Below, one piece after another: positions 14,290 through 26,000 of a DNA stretch of 64,000 nucleotides; the first letter of the stretch is position 1, and every line of letters begins with the position of its first letter. Origin of the DNA: Lanius collurio (lineage: Eukaryota > Chordata > Aves > Passeriformes > Laniidae); contig JACBWW010000004.1 in assembly GCA_020086605.1 (NCBI GenBank), positions 7,396,750 to 7,460,749 of the forward strand. Reading direction: 5' to 3'. Position numbers and translations under genes: made by a program. The notes under the pieces were generated by a model, which worked only from the letters and a program-made list of their open reading frames with translations, did no database searches and was not told where the DNA came from.

Positions 14290-16410
14290 AGTGCTCAGCC
14301 ATCCTCAGGGTGATGAGTTTCCTTATGTCTGTGTGGAATTTCCTTTGAGGCATTGCATGTCTGTTGCCTGTTGAGTTTTTGCAGTGTTTTCTGAGAAGAA
14401 TCTACGTCCACCTGTTTTATAATTCCCTGTCACATAGGTGAAGGCAGTAGAGGACTCCTTTTCATCTCCAGACTGAACAAATGATATCTTTCATCTCACA
14501 TGTTAGCCTTTTTAGTGGCCTTCCTCTGGATGTGCTCCAGTTTGCCAGTACCTCCTGTGCTGTGTGGCCCAAAGCTGCAGTACTGGAAATGTGGCCAGTG
14601 CAAGAAGAGGTGAATAATTGCTTCCCTTGACCTGCTGTTTATGCTCTTGCTTATGCAGCTCTAACTGCAGTTAGTTTTTACTGGTTTAGGGGTGCACTGC
14701 TGGCTTTTGTTGAACTTACTGTCTCCTAGAATCTCCAAATCCCATTCTGCAGAGCTGCTGCTGGTCTAGTCTGCATGATGCTGTATATGATCTTTTCCTT
14801 CCCAAATGCAGGGTCCTTTACCTTTGGATAACTTAACAAGGTCACTTCTGGCTTCTTCTTCCAGTTAGTTGAGATCCTTCTGAATGCTAGTCCTACCATC
14901 CAGCATGTTGACTTCCCATTTTATATCATCTGTAAATGTGCTGAGGATCCTTTCTGTCCTAGCATCCAAATCTGGTGGTGTTGGCCAGTATCAACTACTG
15001 AGAAATACTGCACCTAATCAGTTGGCTTTAAGGCTGGTGGACCAGAACTCTTTGAACTTCATGATTCAAGGAATTTTTTGCCTGCCTATTCAGTCTGTGT
15101 CTCCTCAGTTTGACAACTGGGGTGCTATGGAAGATAGTGTTAAAAACCTTGCATAAGTCAAAGCACTGGCAACCACCAATTCTCTCTGGTCCATGAAGCC
15201 ACTAACTCTTCTACTTTAGGCAGTGCATGGTTTGCCTTAAGAAGTCTGTTTTCTGATCCCAATCATGTTTATGTCCGTCATGCCTGGAAATAACTTCCTT
15301 TTAGAACTCATTCTACGTTTTGAGCAGCAAATGAGGTGAGACTCACAACTTCCTAGTTCTCTGCATCCATTATTCTCTCCTGCCTCCACCTTGCCTTTAA
15401 GTTGGATTTTGTTTGTTTGATTTTAATTTACTGATTTCTTGTCACAAGCAATTACCATGACTCTTCAAAGATGGTAGCCAGCAGCCTTCCAGAGACATCA
15501 ACTAGCTTTTTCAGTACTTTGGATGTTTTCCATCTGATCCTATGTACTTGTGTAGGTCTAACTTACCTAGATAGTCTTTTGACTTGATAGCTCCTCTCCC
15601 TCAAACTTTGCTGCTAGATGCCCAAAGTGTTGGGTACCTCAACTTTTTCTGTACCTTTCCCCACTAGATTGCTTCCTGATTTAGCTGCTGAATTCCACGT
15701 TCCCCAGTGTGTCTTCTACTCAAGGTAAAAACATTTCTTCTTGCCTTTCACATCCATCTCCAATATCAGCTCTAAAGAAGCTTTGTCCTCCCTCCTTCAG
15801 TCTCTGCTTGCCCAGACAGTGCACTATATTCTCCTGCAGTTGCCTGTCCCCACTTCCACTTTACATATGTTTCTGTTTCATTTGAGCTCTGTCAGTGAGA
15901 AGTCCTGTGTACAGTCAGCTGGCCTCCTGCTGTGCCTGCTGATTTTCTTTCATGTTGGGAAGGCTTGTTTTGTGCTCAGAGAAGGGAGTTCAGGAAGATG
16001 ACTGGCTGTCATGGACTCCTTTGTAGCTTCCCAGATCATTCTGATTACCATTCCCTGATCCCCAGCTCTGTCTATTGCAGTGAGTCCAGAGTCTTTAGTC
16101 TGCTTTTTTTCCTTCCTTTCTTTTTTCAAGACTTAAACTATGATTTCACAATTACGGCATCCAAGGCAGTTGGCTGTCTTATGCATGAGCAGTTCTTCCT
16201 TATTCATGAGTACCATATCCTGCACAACCCCTCCCCTAGAAGCCTGTTCAGTGCCAGCATCAGAAATTGCTCCCAGTGCATGTGAGAAATTCCCTGGATA
16301 TTTCATACCTTACTACACTGCTCTTCCAGGAGGCATTGTGTGATTTAAGTCCTCCATGAGAACAAGGGGCACTGAATATTGGAATACCAGCTTAAGATGA
16401 TGTTCCATTT
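14290..16410 (-). mobile_element. Degraded antisense CR1 LINE fragment (about 2.1 kb)
   Basis: Read on the minus strand, this follows the CR1 ORF2 layout from the endonuclease end (near 16.35 kb) into reverse transcriptase and toward the 3' region (near 14.3 kb). Landmarks recalled from avian CR1 consensus include the segment reading 'ctccagactgaacaaa' on the + strand at about 14.47 kb. Near 16.34 kb 'gatttaagtcctccatgagaac' is the complement of the conserved endonuclease strand that normally ends in Gly-Asp-Phe-Asn, here decayed to Glu-Asp-Leu-Asn. Many stops and indels make it an old, inactive copy. The ends are approximate, and subfamily assignment needs RepeatMasker. Confidence 0.8.
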
Positions 16411-16963
16411 ACTTTGGGAATTGAAAATAAGTTTTCTTTAACTAGTTGCCTTGAATCACAAGAAGCTGCAGCAAAGATATACAGATGGTATTTTGACTTT
16501 GTTTTGAAATGGAATACTTAATTTTTGGTTCTTTTTGAATTGCTATGTAACATGCAGTCAAAATACTGCATCAGCTGCTGTTGGCCATGCAGCTGATGAG
16601 GTAAAATAACCTGGTTTTGTATAGCATGAATACTTTGGAATCCATAATATTTGTTCACAACTAATGGACTTGCACGTGATTCAAATAATTTTTCTTTTTG
16701 TCTCCAAGATTTCTAGTTTCTAATTACTCTGAAGTAATTAATGTGCAACTATGTGTAATACTGCTTCTATGCTACTATGTGAAATACTGTATGTCTCTTA
16801 CATTCAGGCCATGTAAATAATACTTGGATGTGTATATGTGCAATAAATAATTTCTCATTCTTTTCTTTTTTACATGACTACTAAAAGAAGATGTTGTTCA
16901 TTCATGCTTATCATATTTTGTTTCATAGTAATTGATGATGGTATGCTTCTTACTCTGTTTTAG

Positions 16964-17073
16964 TTGGAAGATGGGGAAGAAGAGCCGAGTAAAAACTCAG
17001 AAGTCAGGTACAGGAGCCACAGCGACAGTATCTCCAAAGGAAATGTTTAATCTAATTAGTGAATTATTGCAAA
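16964..17073 (+). CDS. SETD3: SETD3 exon 2 (start codon exon)
   Basis: The exon follows a T-rich acceptor ending AG at 16963. It carries seven 5' UTR bases (16964-16970) and the ATG at 16971. The 103 coding bases encode residues 1-34 plus one base of codon 35. The Lys-rich N terminus (MGKKSRVKTQ) is the conserved SETD3 start, which fixes the initiation codon. The donor is GTAAGT at 17074. Exons 2-6 together are 682 nt. Confidence 0.97.
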
Positions 17074-20000
17074 GTAAGTTTCGTTTTTATGACTGTCTGG
17101 AAAAGGGGTAATGTGCAAACCACTCAAAAACATTTTCTTACTGAAGCCAGTGAGTTGAATTTTTTCTGTAAGTGGCCAAGCTTGCTGTTTCAGAGTGCTC
17201 AAGATAGACACTCTGAGATACATACTAAACTACCTCTGTTAATATATGCTATCTCTGGCTTATTTAAATGTGTATTTTTTGGGCAGAGCATATTTGTGGC
17301 AGCCTTTGGCTTTTCATCTGAGCACAAGCATAAATACTGGGTGAGATTAGACTTTTAAACAGCTAGATAACTTGACATCGAAGCTTTGTCAGAAATGTTT
17401 TTCTTGTAAACTTGAAGAATTACGCTGTTTCCATTTATCACTTGAACAGTACTTTGAACTGATAAGAGAGTAGAGGAATTAACTGAAGGAAGCAGTAATA
17501 CAACTTGGTTCAACTGCATACATATTTTTGTTGCTTAAATAAGTTTTTTGTTGTTTTTGCTGTTTGGAAACTTTTCATGGTGCTTAGATCTTGTGTGTAG
17601 ACCAGAGATTGTTTCACTTGTTGAGGAACTTGGAACTCATCCATTATTTCTACTAAATATGAAAAGCAGAGCATAATTTCATACAATGATGCTAAAGTAC
17701 TATTGACTCTTTCTACTGTCATTAGTAACTGTGCTGTGACACAGTTCTTTTTGAAACACAAGTCCAGATTTTCATATTCTGGACACATCTAAATGTTGCC
17801 TTAGAAAAAATAAAATTTTTCTTAGCATTGCTCATGAAGAGGAGACAAGGAGTTGGCAAAGCAGTTTGATGCTTATGCTACAATTGGCCTCTGCTTTGCT
17901 ACCAAAAATAAAATGTAGATCTAATTTGCTAAGCAAGGACAAGTATCAGCTGTTCTTTTTGTCAAGCTTCCATATTTTATTCAATGCTAAGATTTTTCAA
18001 ATCAGTTGAGCAAGGTAATCTTCAGCTGTCCACTTGGATTTACATGGCTTAGATCAAGAAATCCACACAGTGACATTTAGAATATTGGCAGAGACACTGT
18101 GGATGTAATCTAAAGCTAACCCACAGCTTTGTGTTCCTTTGCCTTGTGCATTTATGAAAACAGTAGGCAGGTCAAATGTATGTACCAGCAAATTTCTCAA
18201 TTAATTAAGGTATGCTCTATTATTATCTGCTTTCATTACAGCAAGAGTGATAGCAAGCAGGCTAATGTAAACAGAGTGCTTTGCTTGAATTATTGAAAAC
18301 AGACACTTTTTTTGTTGTTTGTCATATCTGAGATACTGTTTACTTAATGGCCTGGTTGTTTACCTTTTTTCTTCCAAGCTTTTTAGACATTTGCTATTTC
18401 TTATATCTGAAAGAGTATTAAAAATAAAATAAGTTATATGGTGAAGATTTCAGAAGTGTAAATTAATTATCTGTCACATAATGTGATGTTTATAATCGTG
18501 GAGATTGTTTCATTTGCCATGTAAACATATTTGAAGGACAAATAGTATTGGGATTCAGTTAAATACTGTGAAGCCATAATTCCGAGATTAAAATATATGT
18601 ATGTATGTATGTGTGTGCATATATGTATATATTATATACTTTATTAAAGAAAACATATTTATTTCCAGAATGCAGCAGTCCTCCCCCAGGTCCTGGCAAG
18701 GAATGGGAAGAATATGTACAGATCCGTTCGCTTGTGGAGAAAATTCGCAAAAAGCAGAAAGGTAAATGTGAAACACTTCCAGGTGTTTCTGAAATGTTCA
18801 GGTGGGCTTCACCACTCTCATTAACTGTTTTAATACTCAGAATTCTGAATGACTATCACAGACAGCTGATCCTTTGAGAATTATGTCCGATAAGTAGAAA
18901 AAGGAGCTTGAAATTGTCTTCTCATCACAATCTGAAGCACTAGAAGTAAAAATCTTTACAGAATAATAGGCTGCCTTGGTTCCTGATTGCATGGTCTGCT
19001 GCTCTGCCTCTGTAAATCTGAACATTCTGAATTTAAATTTGTAACTGTTTCACATCAAGACTTTACTGGATGTTGAAACAGTTTCAGCAATACAACATCA
19101 GGACATCAAATGATGACAAAAATATATAAATGCACAAAATAAATACATCAGCTAATAAGTCTACCTGCTCTAAATGAAGCACATAATCAAAATAAAGAAA
19201 TGCTTATTATATCAGAGTTAATGAGGAATTTTATTGCCAATTTTCTAAAGTTCAAGGTATGTTTATTTTTCATACTAGGCCAGTTTTCTTCTATTATGGT
19301 CTGTAACATCTTGCTGTTGATGACACTTTTTTAATATTAATTTTGTTTATATTTGGAGTCATGCCCTAAAAAATGCTTTCCATATAATTTTTGTAAAATT
19401 AACCTCTTTTATGACTGATGTGTTTAAGTGACTGAGAAATAACTTTTTAACCTTGCAGTGAATAGATTTGGGCTGGACATACCTGAAAAAGTCCTAAACA
19501 ATTCATTATTCTCTGGTATTTTTATACAGTAACAACAAGAAAGCCAGACTACATAAATGGAGCTTGACTAGTTAATGACATTACTTGATAAAGCAAACAC
19601 TGAAGAGGCCTGAAATTTCCCTTTCACACCTGTTCTTAGTATATTTTGTCTGATTCATAAAAATCTTACTTCATTAAAAGACTTACCAAACCTTTGAACA
19701 TCAGTTCTTGGCCAAGGGTGTATGGAAGAATAAATGGTGATGTTAGTGGATTCTGTAGTGATGTAGACGTGGACTTGGCTCATTTTTTAACTGTATCATG
19801 ACTTCTGTAAACTTGTTGTCCATGTCCAGGTTTTTATGATGTAATATATGTGTTGAAGTATGTCATAATTCAGGTTGATAAGAGCAGAGTTACCTTTGGG
19901 GTTGGCCTCTTCTCTGTATCTTTCTTTTGCACTAGAAAGATCAAACTGTTCCTGGGGAAGATGCTGCTGGCAGAGATGATAGAATTACTGTAACAGTATT

Positions 20001-23000
20001 ATGTTAATAGAGCATACTTTTTCTTTTAAGGTACAAAACCTACTGACCACACTACTATTGATATACAATTGTCTCTTAATGTAACATTTTTATGTTTTAT
20101 AGTGAGTGAGAATGGTATGGCGTATTTCAAGACTGTTTTTAATGGAACACAGTAGTTAATACTACACAGTTTGCTAACTTAATAAAAGCTTTGGACAGTT
20201 AGCAGAGGAAGTTCCTGTTAGGAGCTCTGAGATGTACAAATTAATATATATTGCCAAAAGGGTTATAGTTTGTGCTTTTCTTGACTAGAACACTGGGTGT
20301 TTTCTTGACTGGAACACAGAATGTGAACTAGAATGGTCTTCAGTATAGAAAACTCTTAATTTGAAAAGTAAGGATTTTTAATTTCTAAAATTATCCTCAT
20401 TTGACTCATTAGCAAAATATTAAAGCTTATTCTAAATATAGATTTTTGTCAGTACAGCTATATTTTGTTCCATATAGAAACAATTTAATCACCAATGGTG
20501 CTTATAATTTAAAGGAGCTGCTCTTCTCTTTAATTTGGAAAAGTTTGGGAAGTATTGGACCACACTGTATATGAGGAACAGAAGTAGAATTTCAGAGGTG
20601 CTTACTTGTCCCAAGTACAAGCTGGATGTTAAAAGCTTCCGTTAGCCTTATACAGTAGAAAAAGTTGGAAATCAAAAGAGCAAAGTCTTGGACAGTATAA
20701 ACACCTACCAAGTTCTGTAGAAACTATGCAACTAGTCTTACTAGGTTTGTGAGGTCATTATATTCCAAAAATTACTTTGTAAATACTCAATAAATTTTTA
20801 TACTGCATCATCAAAAATGATAGTTCTAAATGATACTTGTGCTTTAAAGTTAACTACAGATTTGATTGGTTCCAGGGCTTGAAATGCAAAATTTGGAGGC
20901 AGGAGTGGGATATTTTTAATAAACTAATGATACTTCCCTAAAATGATTTTAATCTCAAAAGATATCTTATTCCCTCTGCTTAACAAAATGAGGCTTGTGA
21001 TTTCACTGGTGGACAACATGCCATTGGAGAAGCAAAGTGTAGTTTGGATGAGCTCTGTGATGTCAGGAGCATGATCCTTAGATATTTCAGATCTATCCTT
21101 AGATATTTTAGTAGATCTGTATGCTACAGGAAAAGGCTAACTGCCTTGTATATGAAAGAAGGAGCTCGAGATGTGCTTAGCATCAGTTGCAGTGCTGAAT
21201 TAATGAAATTACAGCTTGCCTCTCAAATTCTTCCTTGTCTGTATCAACATGTGGTGACTGCATTTGTCATTGATATTAAGATTCAAACTATTTTGGCTTT
21301 TATTAAAAGGGAAAGAAGAGGAGAGTTTCATATTTCATTACTGCTCAGTTTGGGCAGTTGCATTTTTAAGATGACTGGTAAGCCATTTTGGCACAATATT
21401 GAATTTGATGAAAATTGGGTATGACATTTGTATAATATTGAATAACACTTAACAGTTAACAGTTCTGACTCAGCTACTTCAAAGTAGCACTGCTGTGAGG
21501 TTGGAGATAGCTTTTTACATGGGCTTTTATACTGAACTTCTTTATCTTTCTGGGTCCTCTTATTTCTGCATTTGTTTTTCAATAAATTGTGTATATAGGT
21601 TTGTCTGTTGTCTTTGATGGAAAAAGAGATGACTATTTTCCTGAATTGATAAAGTGGGCAACTGAAAATGGAGCATCCACAGAGGGTTTTGAAATAGCTA
21701 ACTTTGAAGAGGAGGGATTTGGTTTGAAAGCAACAAGAGAGATAAAGGTGAGCATTTGAACATGTGACTTAGATTAGAAAATCGTGTTTGGAATGTATCT
21801 GCAGAGCTCTGACATGCTCACCCTTTTCCCCCTTTTAACTGCTTATGCTGTTCTTTGTGTTCTTGAGAATAACATTGATTAAAAATTCACAGTACTATCT
21901 GTAGTCATCAAAAATAATGCTCAATTTTATCAATAGTCTTTCTTTTTTCCTCTCTGTTACCTATACTCTTCACCTAATTACTAGAGTATTCTACCCCACT
22001 GATGTATCCCTTTCTTCCATGTTTTCTATTTAATTTCTTCTCTCATGTCCCTTTTAAAGAGCTGGGGTTTTTGCCTGAAAAAGAGGCATTTGCAATGCCT
22101 ATTTAGTCTCTTCTCCTCTTCATTCATGTCCCTTCTTTTAAAGAATTGGTCTTTTTGTCTCAGAAAGAAGTATTTGCAATACCTATTTTTCAGTGAAAAT
22201 TAAAAACTCCCCAAATTATGGTAATTGTAAAGGATCTTTTTTCACCATCAAGTAAGGAGTACAGACACACACAGTTAGCTAACTGTTAGAAGGTAAGCAT
22301 TTTTGTCTTCCCATTCCTATTTGGTAGGTAGGAAACAGCTTTGAAGACCAATCAGCTGTTGTAGAAAAACTACTGGAAAGTGAGTGTAGTTTAATCGTTT
22401 TAGAGCTTCATTAGCACACAGATAATGCAGTGATAGAAGTCCTGAACAGTTCTTCTAGAATAAAAACAGCCAATATTAAAAAACTCTACTGTGAGAAAAT
22501 ATGTGATCATGTAATTATTGGCAATATAATGTATGTGGTAGCTTTAAAGTTGTGTTGTACATATTAGCAACTCCAAAATGGATGGGCTTTATCTTGTATC
22601 TAACTGTCTTAAAGCCTTATGTAATGTAAATTGGAACATTTGGTTATCACAATATGAAACACAGGTTGTTTGTTGGATTTACAGTGGAAGAGAAAGAAGA
22701 ATTTTGATTCAGAATAATTTTGATTTTTAAAAAAAATGTAAACAGATTGTAATTTAAAGTTGGTGTGTATTTGAGACACTTGGCAGATCATATAAGTGAC
22801 CCTCTATGCATTTCTTTCCTTTCTATAGGCTGAAGAGTTGTTTCTCTGGGTTCCTAGGAAACTGTTGATGACGGTTGAGTCAGCTAAAAATTCAGTCTTA
22901 GGTAAGAGCTTATGGAAGTTCTTAAGCAAGAAATGATTATTTATGGGATCATTCAGTAGGAGACTTTCTTTTTTTAGCTGATTTTCTTTATTACAGAGCT

Positions 23001-26000
23001 TGCTTATCATGCCAGCCATCACATTTGGAATACTTAGAAACTTGAAGTGTCAGTGGAAAGAATTTAATTTCCTAGTTGGTTTCTGGCTGAGTGCACTGGA
23101 TATCTTCCACAAGTGTGTGTTGTTTTGAACACATATCATGTAGCTTGTATAATACTTGGAGATAAATGTTCTGAGGTATTGAGAATATTGTTCTAGTTTC
23201 GTCATGCAGTTGTACACAAGGCATTTGCTGTGTCAAAAAACTTGCAATATAATGCAGTGTAGGCAGCTAAATATTTTAGAAATCTGAAAAGCTTTTTTTT
23301 TTCTGGTTAAATGCTTACATGTTATTTAATCATGTTAATTTAAAGTAAATCTAGGATGACATTTTCCATGGACAGTTAATTTAGTTCCTCACTTTTCTTG
23401 GTTAATTTAGGATCTCTGTATTCTCAAGATCGAATTCTTCAAGCCATGGGCAATATAACACTGGCATTCCATCTCCTTTGTGAGAGAGCCAACCCCAACT
23501 CTTTCTGGCTGCCCTACATCCAGACTCTCCCCAGTGAATATGATACTCCTCTCTATTTTGAAGAAGATGAAGTACAGTATCTTCAGTCAACTCAGGCCAT
23601 ACATGATGTCTTTAGCCAATATAAAAATACAGCTCGACAGTATGCCTATTTCTACAAAGTTATTCAGGTAAGAATCTTGAATATAATATATGCATGTTGT
23701 TCTCATGATCCTTATTGTGGAAGATGTGAACACAGTGATGCTGAATAATAGCACAAGTATATTGCCCTTAAAAGTTTGAATCATTAAAGCAATTTCCTGT
23801 TGTTTTTTTGAACCACTGTTGAAATTTTGCAGTTCAGTAGGCTTATGGATATATAAAAATTTATTGTTTATATTTATATTTAGTTGGCTGAGAGAAGTGA
23901 TTACTGTCGTTTGTTTAAAAATGGGTGAGGCTTCATCTGCAATGCCTTACAATTTTGGACCCACCAGTGAAAAAGACACATTGACAAACTGGACACTTGT
24001 TGACAAACTGGAATGAGATCAGAGGAGAGCTATTAAGATGTAATTTGTTTCAACCCTTTATCCATATGGGAGACTAAGGGAACTGGATTTGTTTGTTCTG
24101 GGGAAAAGGCGATAAGGGATGATCCAGTCATTGCTTTATTCCTGTTACTGTTAGCCAGTCTCCAGAATTTTACTGGGTGGAGGTTTTGCTACATGTCGTG
24201 CAGACAGCTACAGCCTATGCCTCTATGATTCTTTGAAAAATGTGTGGTTTACACTTAACAAAATAAAATTATAATTGTTAATTGACAGAATACAACCATT
24301 GCATATGTTGTATTTCCAATGAACATGGATTAACTGTTGTTTTCTGTTCTATTTAGCACAATTATTTTGATTGCTTTCAAATGCAAAGATAAACCCATCT
24401 GGTAACAGTTAGAGTATGGAGAGGCTTGAGATGGGTGAACTTTTCATTGTCTTCTGAAGTACTGATTTACACTGAGTTTCTAACAGAACTCTTTTACTCT
24501 GACTGATATCTTGATATCATGTTGTAAGTGAATGTTGATGTGCTGTTCTAAAGGTAGTGCTCAATGTCCAAACATCCAAAGCTTTTTTTTATGGCACAAT
24601 CTGTGTAAAAATCGTATGGCTCTATGCACTGAATCTCCTCAAATGTCTGAACTAGAGACATTTTGTTTGGCCATGGGAGAGGCCAGAATACACAAGGCAG
24701 TTCTATTCTGCTTTAGCATTACCAAAGATCTTCTATTAACTGTTTTAATTCAACAAAAGTTACATTATTTTGTGTAGCTGTTTGGTGTTTCCAGAACTGA
24801 GTATGTTTCAAACACATTGTCAGTTTATGGAGTATAAGGAGCAGAGGGATACATTTTGAAAATGGAAGTAATTGAAAATGGTTAAAAATGAAAGCCAAAT
24901 CAGATGTGCAAGGAATAGGCTGGAAACAATGCCTTTGATATCAGAAGGGAACCAAATTCTTCCTTCCAGGTGTCACAATTCAGGAAATGATAGTTCAACC
25001 GACTCTTTTTTCTTGCTGTGTACTATCCTGGGCTGCCAGTCCACACTTGACCTTCCAGCCTTCCCTTTGTTTCTCAAAGTACACTGCCTGAGCAAAACAG
25101 AGCTTCTAAATTTTTGTCTTTAGAACATCTTTTTCACACTAAAAAAGTCTACTGTTTTTAACGAGTTATTAGCAGAATATTGTGGAACATTATGCAATTC
25201 TCCTAGCTGCTAATCCTGCTCCTGCAGTAGTTAATCAGAACAGAATCATCTGAATCAGCTATGACCAGTTGCATCATTTTCCCTGACTAATCCTGCACTA
25301 GTAGTACTACGTGAGAGGTTATGTGACCACAGCATTAATTAAGAAAACCTCTGAAATGCAGAATGGTCAGAAAACTATATCAGGTTTTTATTTGTTCTCC
25401 TGACAAATACTTTTATTGCTTGTCTTGTGTTCTTGTTATATATCTTGTTCTATAGCTGTTGTTTCACATTGTTAAATGTGAGCATAAAGGTAGATCAGGC
25501 AGGATTCATTCACTTTATTTACTTTCCTTTGTAGAGTGGGAGGTAATAACCTCAAGGTGGTTTCTGGTTGTTTGGTGCCTTAATTCAGCACTGCCATGTA
25601 ACTACAATTTCAGCTGAATGTTTCTTTACTACTGTTCAGTGAATACTACTATTCACATTAGAAAGTTAAATAAATTTGGTTGGCTCCAGGGCTGCCATCT
25701 GTATGTATTGGGTACCTATTATTAATGTTTTTGATGAAAACTTACAGAAAAGTTTAAATTTTCGATTTCTGTTTCTGCTCTCAAAAATAAGAGCTTGTAA
25801 TTTATGAAATAGTGGAGGAAAAAAGTTCATAGAGAAAAAATAGAAGTCTCCTTCTTCCCTAAAACAAAGTACAATTTTTCCTTATTCATAGAAGCTGAAA
25901 TTAATTTTAGTATCAGCTTGCATGTGCTCATATCATTTTGTGAACAAAATTGACCCACAAAATACTAATGCTAAGGGTAATTCATGAGCAGATGGAAAAG

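Larger units (their letters stand above)
1..16963 (+). other. SETD3: SETD3 intron 1 (3' part)
   Basis: AT-rich, CpG-poor non-coding DNA leading to the exon 2 acceptor at 16962-16963. No open frame here shows family resemblance, codon structure or paired splice sites. There is no CpG island or other promoter-like region, so exon 1 probably lies upstream of the window. The only structures I can name are a dinucleotide repeat near 10.75 kb and a degraded antisense CR1 at about 14.29-16.41 kb. I see nothing assignable in 1-10750 or 10790-14290. The 84-101 stretch, which resembles a CR1 tail, lacks the rest of the CR1 3' end. Confidence 0.85.
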
